Assembly (NCBI GenBank): GCA_016177865.1
Contig: JACOUJ010000423.1
Coordinates: forward strand, 1-5,786
Direction of reading: 5' to 3'
DNA: 5,786 bases
From: Candidatus Rokuibacteriota bacterium
GTDB taxonomy: Bacteria > Methylomirabilota > Methylomirabilia > Rokubacteriales > JACOUJ01
Of this stretch, positions 1 to 5,407 are shown piece after piece; the stretch's first letter is position 1; the number at the start of each line of letters is the position of its first letter. Under the pieces are notes generated by a model. It searched no databases. It was not told where the DNA came from and saw only the letters and a list, made by a program, of their open reading frames with translations. Both the position numbers and the translations under genes were made by a program.

Positions 1-102
1 ATGGCGGAGCTTCAGCCGGTTGGCCGCGACAAAGGCCATTTCAGCCGCCGAGAAGAAGGCGGTAAGCAGGAGACAGATGAGGATCACCCAGACGAACGTC
101 AT
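1..102 (-). CDS. CNNM/CorC (HlyC-TlyC) family membrane protein, second paralogue, N-terminal part only
   Basis: This gene is cut by the left edge after 34 codons. Reading leftward from ATG at 102 gives a hydrophobic first segment (VWVILICLLLTAFF) followed by SAAEMAFVAANRLKLRH. That is the signature opening of the DUF21/CNNM transmembrane domain, whose usual form is SxSETAxxxxNRxRLR. Its ATG overlaps the TGA of the upstream CNNM gene as ATGA (99-102), so the pair is probably translationally coupled. The first serine and the glutamate of the motif are kept. Family members are inner-membrane proteins with a DUF21 domain, a CBS pair and a CorC/HlyC C-terminal domain, and they are linked to Mg2+/Co2+ export or homeostasis. 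The domains beyond residue 34 cannot be seen. The family call is fairly safe because of the motif, its position right after the start, and the paralogous neighbour. Confidence 0.82.
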   Translation of the reverse strand, partial: MTFVWVILICLLLTAFFSAAEMAFVAANRLKLRH

Positions 103-1349
103 ACCGATGTCTCGTCGGGCTTGGCGCCCCGGAGGGTAACGAGCACCTCGACCACCCGCGTCCGCTCGACCTTCTCCACTGTGACGATCGCCTCGGCGGT
201 TTGGGCTCGTTCCCCCCGATGGGGGATTCGGCCAAACAGGTCGAGCACCCACCCGCCGACGGTGTCGTACGCCTCGTTGGACAACGCGCGCCCGGTCGCC
301 GCGTTCAACTTGTCAATCGGAAGCTTCCCCGAGACCCTGAAGGTGCGCCTGTCGAGAACCTGGATCAACCGTTCGTCTTCGTCAAACTCATCGGCGATCT
401 CTCCAACCAGCTCCTCCAGGAGGTCCTCCAAAGCCACGAGTCCCACGGTGCTTCCGTATTCGTCCACGACGATGGCCATATGGAGCTTCTTGGCCTGGAA
501 TTCCTTGAGGAGCGCGTCTACCCGCTTGAACTCAGGGACGAAGTAGGGCGTCCGCAGATGAGCGCGCAGGGGGAAGTCTTCCGGGAGCCCGTGCACGTAG
601 GGGAGCAAGTCCTTGGTATAGAGAATCCCCACGATGTGGTCCACGCTCCCCTCGTAGACCGGCACCCGGGAATGGAGTTGCTCGCGGAGCGCCTCGAGAA
701 TCTGTTCCCGAGGCGTGGAGATTTCTAAGCAGAACATATCCGGGCGAGGGACCATCACCTCCCGGACCAAGGTGTCCTCGAGTTCGAGCGCCTTATGAAT
801 CATCTCGCGCTCGCCACCCTCCAATACCCCTTCACTGGCGCCGACATCGACCAGGGTTCGGAGCTCCTCGGTGGTGAGGAAGGGCTCGCCGCGTTCCGAT
901 GCGCCGAGGGCCTTAAGGGTGAGCGTGGATAGACTCCCAAGGAGGCCCCGGACGGGTGTGAGAAGGACGGAGAGCCAGGCCACAAAGCGCTGGGGGTGTT
1001 CCAGGGCCAGGGTCATGGGGAGGGCCTCGGCGAACACGGTGGTGAGGAAGATCATCGTGGCGATCGCCACGGCCAGCCCCCACCTCCCGAAGAGCTGCCC
1101 CGCCACTTGCGCTGCGACGGCCGAGGCCCCGATATTAATCAGGGTGATCCCGACGAGGAGCGTGACCAGGACGTCATGAGGTCGCGCGATGATCGGTGCC
1201 ACGGGGTCGGCGCCATCGCGAGCATCCGCCAGACTGCGCAGCCGAAGACGCCCGAGCGAGAAGTAGGCGGCCTCGGCCCCATTCAGGAGGGCGGAGCAGA
1301 CCAGCAGCAGCACAAGGCCGAAAAGCTCCCAACTTACCCACGCGCCCAT
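99..1349 (-). CDS. CNNM/CorC (HlyC-TlyC) family transporter: DUF21, CBS pair and CorC_HlyC domains
   Basis: Complete 416-residue inner-membrane protein with the usual family length and domain order. Residues 1-150 are the DUF21 domain with about four membrane segments (near 5-27, 58-80, 88-110 and 122-145). It contains the opening motif NGAEAAYFSLGRLRLR and, near 106-118, FAEALPMTLALEH, the counterpart of the usual GExxPKTxA. The CBS pair covers about 195-325 and is marked by REVMVPRPDM (196-205) and VVDEYGSTVGLVALEDLLEE (294-313). The CorC_HlyC domain follows (335-410), with YDTVGGWVLDLFGRIP. The family is tied to Mg2+/Co2+ efflux or homeostasis, with CBS domains binding nucleotides. 'Hemolysin' in older names is historical. 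I start it at ATG 1349, four bases after the thiL stop. The frame stays open further upstream, but that extension lies inside thiL and has no family similarity. No strong ribosome binding site is visible, so coupling to thiL is likely. Oddities are noted under findings. Confidence 0.95.
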   Translation of the reverse strand: MGAWVSWELFGLVLLLVCSALLNGAEAAYFSLGRLRLRSLADARDGADPVAPIIARPHDVLVTLLVGITLINIGASAVAAQVAGQLFGRWGLAVAIATMIFLTTVFAEALPMTLALEHPQRFVAWLSVLLTPVRGLLGSLSTLTLKALGASERGEPFLTTEELRTLVDVGASEGVLEGGEREMIHKALELEDTLVREVMVPRPDMFCLEISTPREQILEALREQLHSRVPVYEGSVDHIVGILYTKDLLPYVHGLPEDFPLRAHLRTPYFVPEFKRVDALLKEFQAKKLHMAIVVDEYGSTVGLVALEDLLEELVGEIADEFDEDERLIQVLDRRTFRVSGKLPIDKLNAATGRALSNEAYDTVGGWVLDLFGRIPHRGERAQTAEAIVTVEKVERTRVVEVLVTLRGAKPDETSV

Positions 1350-1353
1350 CGCG

Positions 1354-2364
1354 TCAGTGGCCCACGCGCTGAGAAAAGTGCTCGAAGCCCCGCCCGAAAA
1401 CGACGGACTCCCCCTGGGCGTTGACGAACTGGACTCGCATGCCCGCGTCCACGACCTCTCCGATCGCCGTCGCCTTGGTCCCCGTCTCCCGCTCAAGCTC
1501 AACCAACCATCCCGGCACGTGGTGAGATGGCAAGGCAAAGAGGAGTTCGAAGTCCTCGCCACCGCTGACCGCCAGACGCCACGGCTCAGCGCCGAGAGCG
1601 GCCGCAGCTCGCGCCACCCCCTCGGGGATCGGCAGCTGGGAAAGGCAGACCCGTCCCCCGACGCCGCTCGCCCGACAGAGGTGGTCGAGATCGGTGGCCA
1701 GGCCATCGGACAGGTCGATCATCGCGTGGACCCCGAGGCGGGCCAGGACGGCCCCCTCGATGACCCGAGGGCTCGGTCTAAGGTGGGCGTGGATCAGCTC
1801 CTTCCACTCGTCGAAATCCCCTTTCCCCCGATTCAGAATGGCGAGACCAGCCGCCGAAGCCCCAAGGGAGCCGGTCACCGCCAAGACATCTCCCACCCGA
1901 GCCCCGCTGCGGCGGACGAGCCGGCCCGGCTCGACCTCGCCGATGAGGGTAATGGAGAGGGTGAGAACGGGGGCGACTCCAGTATCTCCCCCGACGATGT
2001 GGACCCGATGAGCCTTTGCAATGGCGGTGAGCCCCTCGTACAACTCATCGACCTCTTCGACAGGCGTCGTTTCGGGGAGCCCGAGACTCACCAGGGCGTA
2101 GCGAGGGAGGCCCCCCATGGCGGCGATGTCCGAGAGGTTGACAGCAAGGGCCTTCCACCCGATCTGGCGCGGGCTCGCGTAGCTCCGCTGAAAGTCCACG
2201 CCCTCCACGAGCATGTCGGTCGTGGCAAGGAGGAGCCGACCTGGGGAAGGGGACAAGGCGGCGGCGTCGTCACCGATTCCTATGACAACCCCTTCTCCGT
2301 GCTCGCCGATCTGCCGGCGGATCCGTTCGATCAGCGCGCGTTCGCCCAGATCCTCAAGATTCAT
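1354..2364 (-). CDS. thiL: Thiamine-monophosphate kinase
   Basis: Complete 336-residue cytoplasmic enzyme that phosphorylates thiamine monophosphate with ATP to give thiamine diphosphate, the last step of cofactor synthesis. It belongs to the PurM/AIR synthetase-like superfamily. The ThiL motifs appear in order: GIGDDAA (29-35), TTDMLVEGVDF (48-58; the usual form ends in HF), KALAVNLSDIAAMGG (71-85), GGDT (125-128), the VTGSLGASAAGL glycine-rich turn (163-174), MIDLSDGLATDLDHL (215-229), SGGEDFELL (267-275) and the C-terminal GFEHF (326-330; usually GWDHF). The aspartates and glycines that bind Mg2+ and the phosphates are all present. The ATG at 2364 overlaps the trpG stop as ATGA (2361-2364), so translation is probably coupled. 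The next gene starts 4 bases after its stop. There is no thiamine gene beside it, so its place in a tryptophan operon looks like housekeeping co-transcription. Confidence 0.97.
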   Translation of the reverse strand: MNLEDLGERALIERIRRQIGEHGEGVVIGIGDDAAALSPSPGRLLLATTDMLVEGVDFQRSYASPRQIGWKALAVNLSDIAAMGGLPRYALVSLGLPETTPVEEVDELYEGLTAIAKAHRVHIVGGDTGVAPVLTLSITLIGEVEPGRLVRRSGARVGDVLAVTGSLGASAAGLAILNRGKGDFDEWKELIHAHLRPSPRVIEGAVLARLGVHAMIDLSDGLATDLDHLCRASGVGGRVCLSQLPIPEGVARAAAALGAEPWRLAVSGGEDFELLFALPSHHVPGWLVELERETGTKATAIGEVVDAGMRVQFVNAQGESVVFGRGFEHFSQRVGH

Positions 2365-2942
2365 CCCACAGGGCTTCCCGCACGGACAATAAAATTTCCG
2401 AGCAGGCGTTTTCCTTCTCGCGTCAGGATGGACTCAGGGTGGAACTGGACACCTTCCAGAGGGAGGCTCCGGTGGCGGAGCGCCATGACCTCGCCGTCCT
2501 CGGCGCGGGCGGAGACCTCGAGGTCGCCCGGCAGATCGGCCTCATTGACCACCAGAGAGTGGTAACGGGTGGCTTCGAAAGGGTTCGGAAGACCAGCGAA
2601 GATCGTCCGCCCATCATGCTCGATCGATGAGGTCTTGCCATGCATGAGGCGCGAGGCCCGACGGATGACTCCCCCGAAGGCGGCCCCGATGCATTGATGG
2701 CCAAGGCAGACGCCGAGAACGGGCGTGGTTGGAGCCATCGCGCGGATCAGAGGTACGGAGACTCCCGCATCACCGGGGTCGCCCGGGCCCGGGGAGATGA
2801 CAATGGCCTGGGGGCCGAGGGCCAGGATCTCCTCCACGGTGAGGGCGTCATTTCTGGCCACCTGGACCTGGGCCCCCAGTTCACCGAGGTATTGGACGAG
2901 GTTATAAGTGAACGAGTCGTAGTTGTCGATGACCAGGATCAC
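2361..2942 (-). CDS. trpG: Anthranilate / aminodeoxychorismate synthase glutamine amidotransferase component
   Basis: Complete 193-residue class I glutamine amidotransferase. It hydrolyses glutamine and channels ammonia to TrpE (anthranilate) and, in many bacteria, also to PabB (aminodeoxychorismate, for folate). Motifs are DNYDSFTYNLVQYLGELG (6-23), SPGPGDPGDAG (50-60), the nucleophile elbow GVCLGHQ with Cys79, YHSL (127-130), and VQFHPESILT with catalytic His168 and Glu170. The start is GTG at 2942. The frame closes 24 bases upstream with no other start, and the protein begins MILVIDNYDSF as this family does. A GGAGGT ribosome binding site lies 12 bases upstream, slightly far. It is a stand-alone subunit of standard length, not fused to trpE or trpD. 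trpD does not follow; thiL does. That makes a shared TrpG/PabA role plausible, though sequence alone cannot separate trpG from pabA. Its neighbour TrpE favours the trpG name. Confidence 0.96.
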   Translation of the reverse strand: MILVIDNYDSFTYNLVQYLGELGAQVQVARNDALTVEEILALGPQAIVISPGPGDPGDAGVSVPLIRAMAPTTPVLGVCLGHQCIGAAFGGVIRRASRLMHGKTSSIEHDGRTIFAGLPNPFEATRYHSLVVNEADLPGDLEVSARAEDGEVMALRHRSLPLEGVQFHPESILTREGKRLLGNFIVRAGSPVG

Positions 2943-3012
2943 GGGGCTATTGCCACCTCCAACTCACTGAAGCGAGCGGGGCAGCCCCTGGGCGGGCTCG
3001 GGAGGTCGTGAT
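2943..3012 (-). promoter_or_regulatory. trpE-trpG intergenic spacer with small hairpins beside the trpG ribosome binding site
   Basis: This 70-base spacer is the only sizeable gap inside the minus-strand gene block. It carries the trpG Shine-Dalgarno GGAGGT (2955-2960). Immediately upstream is a small stem-loop, CTCGC-TTCA-GTGAG (2963-2976; five pairs including one G-U). A second short GC stem, GGGG-CTG-CCCC, lies further upstream. No T-run follows either stem, so I do not call a terminator. I also see no convincing -35/-10 pair. The hairpin next to the ribosome binding site might tune TrpG output, but stems this short are common by chance in GC-rich DNA. Confidence 0.3.
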
Positions 3013-4539
3013 TCACCGCGACTGTTCCGCCATGCGGATGGCCAAGATCAGGCCGCGCGCCTTGTTGGCCGTCTCCATGTACTCGCGCTTGGGGTCTGAA
3101 TCGGCGACGATCCCCGCGCCGACCTGGAGAAAGACCTGATCCTGGGTGCAGAGGATCGTGCGGATCGTGATACAGGAATCCAGCGCTCCGGTGTAGCTCA
3201 CATATCCCACCGCCCCGGCGTACGGTCCCCGCCTCACCGGCTCCAGGTCCTCGATGATCTCCATCGACCGGATCTTGGGGGCCCCGGTCACGGTTCCCGC
3301 CGGGAAGCAGGCCCGGAGCACATCGAAGGCATCTAACCCCTCTCTGAGTCGCCCACGGACATTGGAGACGAGGTGCATCACGTGAGAATAGCGCTCCACC
3401 GTCATGAACTCCGTGACCTCAACACTCCCCACCGTCGCGACGCGTCCCACGTCGTTCCGCCCGAGATCAACCAACATCACATGTTCGGCCCGCTCCTTGG
3501 GGTCGGCCAAAAGCTCCGACTCGAGGGCGTGATCCTCGACGGGGGTTCCCCCGCGTGGCCGTGTCCCGGCAATCGGACGGAGCTCGACATTGCCATCCTC
3601 GAAACGCACCAGGACCTCAGGAGAGGAGCCGACGATCGTGAGCCGCCCTAAGCGGAGAAAGAAGAGGTAGGGGGAGGGATTGATAGTCCGGAGCGCGCGG
3701 TAGATCTGAAACGGGGTGGCCCGGAGCGCGGTCTCGAGCCGCCGGGAAAGCACGACCTGAAAGATATCTCCCGCCGCGATATGCTCCTTGGCCCGCTCGA
3801 CCGCTCGCATGAAGCCCTCCTCGTCGAGCGTCGAGGTAAACGCCTCCTCTCCGGGAGCGAGGAGTTGCTGAGGGGAGAACGCCAGGGGAGGAGGGTGGCG
3901 AAGTGGACGCCCGAGACGGCGAAGGGCGACCCTGATGCGCTCGGCCGCGTCGTCATAGGCCCGGTCGAGATCCTGGCCTTCAAGCCTCGCGTTGGCGATG
4001 ACCAGAAGGCGGTGGCGGAGGTTGTCGAACGCCACAAGGGTGTCCGTGAGGAGAAAGCAAGCGTCGGGGAGTCCAAGGTCGTCGGGGGCAGAGGATGGGA
4101 GGCGCTCGAAAAAGCGGACCATGTCGTAGCCCAGATATCCCACCGCCCCCCCGACAAAGCGAGGAAGAGCCGGGAGCGAAACCGGGCGAGCGGGGGCCAG
4201 GAGCTTCTTCAGTTCGCCCAGCGGATCGGTTGAGTTGAACCGTCTGGTGCCTCGTCCCCGCTCCCAGAGCACGACGCGATGGCCCTTTGCACGAAAGATC
4301 GCGTGGGGATGGGTGCCGAGGAAGGAATAGCGGGCCCACTTCTCCCCCCCCTCCACGCTTTCCAAGAGGAAGGCATAGGGGCCTTGCCCGATTCGCAGGA
4401 AGGCCGAGAGCGGGGTCTCCAGGTCAGCGGGGAGCTCGGCATAAACCGGGATGAGGTTTCCCTCGCGAGCCAGCCGCCGGAACTCCTCCCGGGATGGGGT
4501 CAAAGATCTGGGCGGGTCGGACTCCATGGCCCGCGTCAC
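3013..4539 (-). CDS. trpE: Anthranilate synthase component I
   Basis: Complete 508-residue chorismate-utilising enzyme. With TrpG ammonia it converts chorismate to anthranilate and pyruvate, the committed step of tryptophan synthesis. The N-terminal domain holds the tryptophan feedback site: LLES (58-61) in LLESVEGGEKWARYSFLG, which pairs with NPSPY (287-291). Catalytic-domain motifs are PIAGTRPRG (322-330), LVDLGRNDVGRV (356-367), YSHVMHLVSNVRG (384-396), PAGTVTGAPKIRSME (413-427) and GAVGY (442-446). The alanine in PIAGT marks TrpE; PabB enzymes carry lysine there (PIKGT). The enzyme should therefore make anthranilate and be inhibited by tryptophan. The start used is GTG at 4539, overlapping the trxA stop as GTGA. 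ATG at 4527, four codons in, is an equally possible start and gives 504 residues. Neither has a strong ribosome binding site, which favours coupling to trxA translation. Length and domains are normal for a stand-alone TrpE. Confidence 0.97.
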   Translation of the reverse strand: MTRAMESDPPRSLTPSREEFRRLAREGNLIPVYAELPADLETPLSAFLRIGQGPYAFLLESVEGGEKWARYSFLGTHPHAIFRAKGHRVVLWERGRGTRRFNSTDPLGELKKLLAPARPVSLPALPRFVGGAVGYLGYDMVRFFERLPSSAPDDLGLPDACFLLTDTLVAFDNLRHRLLVIANARLEGQDLDRAYDDAAERIRVALRRLGRPLRHPPPLAFSPQQLLAPGEEAFTSTLDEEGFMRAVERAKEHIAAGDIFQVVLSRRLETALRATPFQIYRALRTINPSPYLFFLRLGRLTIVGSSPEVLVRFEDGNVELRPIAGTRPRGGTPVEDHALESELLADPKERAEHVMLVDLGRNDVGRVATVGSVEVTEFMTVERYSHVMHLVSNVRGRLREGLDAFDVLRACFPAGTVTGAPKIRSMEIIEDLEPVRRGPYAGAVGYVSYTGALDSCITIRTILCTQDQVFLQVGAGIVADSDPKREYMETANKARGLILAIRMAEQSR

Positions 4540-4859
4540 GCTAGGCTGTCGAGCTTCTTCCTGAGGTGGGCCTTGGGGACGGCTCCTACCACCTGGTCCG
4601 ACATCTTTCCCCCTTTGAAGAAGAGGAGGGTTGGGATCGAGCGGATCCCATAACGGGCCGCCAGACCCGGGTGCTCATCCACGTTCACCTTGCCGATCGT
4701 GAGTCGCCCCTGATATTCCTGGGCCAGCTCCTCGAGGATGGGGGCGATCGCGCGGCACGGGCCACACCAGGGAGCCCAGAAATCCACGATCATGGCCTCC
4801 GGATGATGGGTGAGTGTCTCGTCAAAGTTGGATTCGGTCAAATGCAGAATTGCCTCCAT
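4536..4859 (-). CDS. trxA: Thioredoxin
   Basis: Complete 107-residue cytoplasmic thioredoxin of standard length. It reduces protein disulfides and is itself recycled by thioredoxin reductase and NADPH. The fold landmarks are all visible: the buried aspartate Asp26 in VDFWAPWCGPC, the redox-active pair Cys32 and Cys35 in WCGPC, the cis-proline Pro76 in SIPT, and the glycines of FFKGGK and VVGAVPK (the G84 and G92 type positions). There is no signal peptide or membrane anchor. The ATG at 4859 is preceded by the purine-rich ribosome binding site AGGGAGAG, with a 4-base spacer. It is the first gene of the minus-strand block and overlaps trpE by 4 bases. A predicted promoter lies about 170 bases upstream. 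trxA leading a trpE-trpG operon is not the textbook trp order, and no enzymatic link to tryptophan synthesis is implied. Confidence 0.97.
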   Translation of the reverse strand: MEAILHLTESNFDETLTHHPEAMIVDFWAPWCGPCRAIAPILEELAQEYQGRLTIGKVNVDEHPGLAARYGIRSIPTLLFFKGGKMSDQVVGAVPKAHLRKKLDSLA

Positions 4860-5023
4860 GAGTCTCTCCCTGGTCGGTCACGGTGTTCGTCTGAGGAAGG
4901 CCTCAGAAGGGTCGGCACGGGTCGGCGCAAACAGATCTGGGTCAAAAAGCCTCACCGGCTTCCAGGAGGGGAATCTCCATTTCGTTCCTGCTCCCTCGCC
5001 CGTCCAAGCCGGGGAAAAGAGCA
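4860..5023 (-). promoter_or_regulatory. Predicted trxA-trpEG leader with a short ORF and attenuator-like structure
   Basis: This is the stretch between the predicted transcription start (near 5023) and trxA. It contains a 12-codon ORF from ATG 4980 to TGA at 4942, MEIPLLEAGEAF. Its ribosome binding site is AGGA (4986-4989), 5 bases from the ATG. The 3' end of this ORF forms a stem AAGCC (4957-4961), loop GGTGA, GGCTT (4947-4951), running into five T's (4944-4948), so it resembles a weak intrinsic terminator. The 5' arm could pair instead with CCGGCTT upstream (5006-5012), 7 perfect pairs, as a competing structure. Nearer trxA is a hairpin TCTGAGG-CCTT-CCTCAGA (4890-4907) without a T-run, and a tandem GGGTCGGC (4909-4916 and 4919-4926 on plus). 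The short ORF has no tryptophan codon, so classical trp attenuation is not supported. Stems this short can arise by chance. Confidence 0.3.
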
Positions 5024-5029
5024 GACTCT

Positions 5030-5057
5030 AGCCTAGCAAAACCGGCGGAGATGTCAA
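5030..5057 (-). promoter_or_regulatory. Predicted sigma70-type promoter for trxA-trpE-trpG-thiL-CNNM
   Basis: On the minus strand a perfect -35 hexamer TTGACA (5052-5057) is followed, after 16 bases, by TAGGCT (5030-5035). TAGGCT matches the -10 consensus at the three most important positions (T, A and final T). The spacing is within the normal 16-18 range, and transcription would start near 5023. It faces trxA with no other start in between except the 12-codon leader ORF. This is the best promoter I can see in the divergent region. A weak -10 core is its main limitation. Confidence 0.6.
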
Positions 5058-5407
5058 GTCCCTACTGCTTCTTGTTGAAGCGGAACTCCTTGTCGTACTT
5101 TGTTTTTTTGGCATTCCCATACGGGATGGCGGCGTGCCTTCCGTCCCGATGGCTTCGGGAAGCGCTCGGGGACTCCCCGCCCGACTGTCTGCCGCCTTCT
5201 CTGGCCTCCCTACATTTATTCCCTACCGTCCCCCCCATTCCTCCCGGAGTTGCCAATCGCGACATACAATTTCTCCGCATCTCAGAGTGGTCAAAAAGCC
5301 ATATTAATCTTTTTATTCAATAATTTAGGAAGATGGCATCCTCTATGCTTGTAGTAGAGCGGAAGCTGACGGTTTCGTGTTGGGGAAGAGCACGAAGGGG
5401 GGAGGGG
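5058..5407. other. Divergent intergenic region between the trxA block and the cheR-side genes
   Basis: About 350 bases with no gene I can defend. From left to right there are several elements. A small perfect hairpin GCTTC-TTGTT-GAAGC lies at 5067-5081. A run of seven T's (5103-5109) is not preceded by a hairpin. Two adjacent GC hairpins follow: TCCCGA-TGGCT-TCGGGA (5144-5160) and CGGGG-ACT-CCCCG (5167-5179). There is an AT-rich patch (about 5300-5327) and an inverted repeat TTCGTG...CACGAA (5374-5396). A minus-strand reading frame ending at 5062 has a coding-like 3' end (see findings). For the plus-strand genes I see no convincing promoter. TATGCT (5344-5349) below the AT-rich patch is a possible -10 but lacks a recognisable -35. 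GGTCAAAAAGCC (5289-5300) repeats exactly a 12-mer of the trxA leader. Confidence 0.6.

Noticed and set aside
1..1424. Several plus-strand open frames opposite the CNNM gene
   Set aside because: They are low-complexity, Ser/Arg/Pro-rich shadows of a gene with complete family motifs.
1350..1706. Upstream extension of the CNNM frame to a 535-residue protein
   Set aside because: The extra 119 residues lie antiphase inside thiL, are rich in Arg and Ser, and do not resemble the family. The CNNM protein begins naturally at ATG 1349, next to the thiL stop.
1357..2565. 402-codon open frame on the plus strand opposite thiL and the trpG end
   Set aside because: It is antisense to two clearly conserved genes, is rich in Asp, Arg, Gly and Pro without any recognisable domain, and is the expected result of strong GC bias at third positions.
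2943..3012. Terminator between trpE and trpG
   Set aside because: The GC stem there is not followed by a T-run, and trpG has no visible promoter of its own.
3013..4539. trpE as pabB (aminodeoxychorismate synthase)
   Set aside because: The active-site motif is PIAGT rather than PIKGT, and the LLES tryptophan-binding element is intact; both indicate anthranilate synthase.
3373..5036. Plus-strand and alternate minus-strand frames over trpE, trxA and the leader
   Set aside because: They overlap genes with full sets of conserved motifs, and none shows a domain or a convincing ribosome binding site.
5101..5110. Seven-T run as an intrinsic terminator on the plus strand
   Set aside because: No stem-loop directly precedes it, and no plus-strand gene lies upstream that it could terminate.
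5051..5354. Plus-strand frames of 84 and 90 codons in the divergent region
   Set aside because: They have no ribosome binding site, no recognisable motif and irregular codon use. One begins over the trxA promoter.
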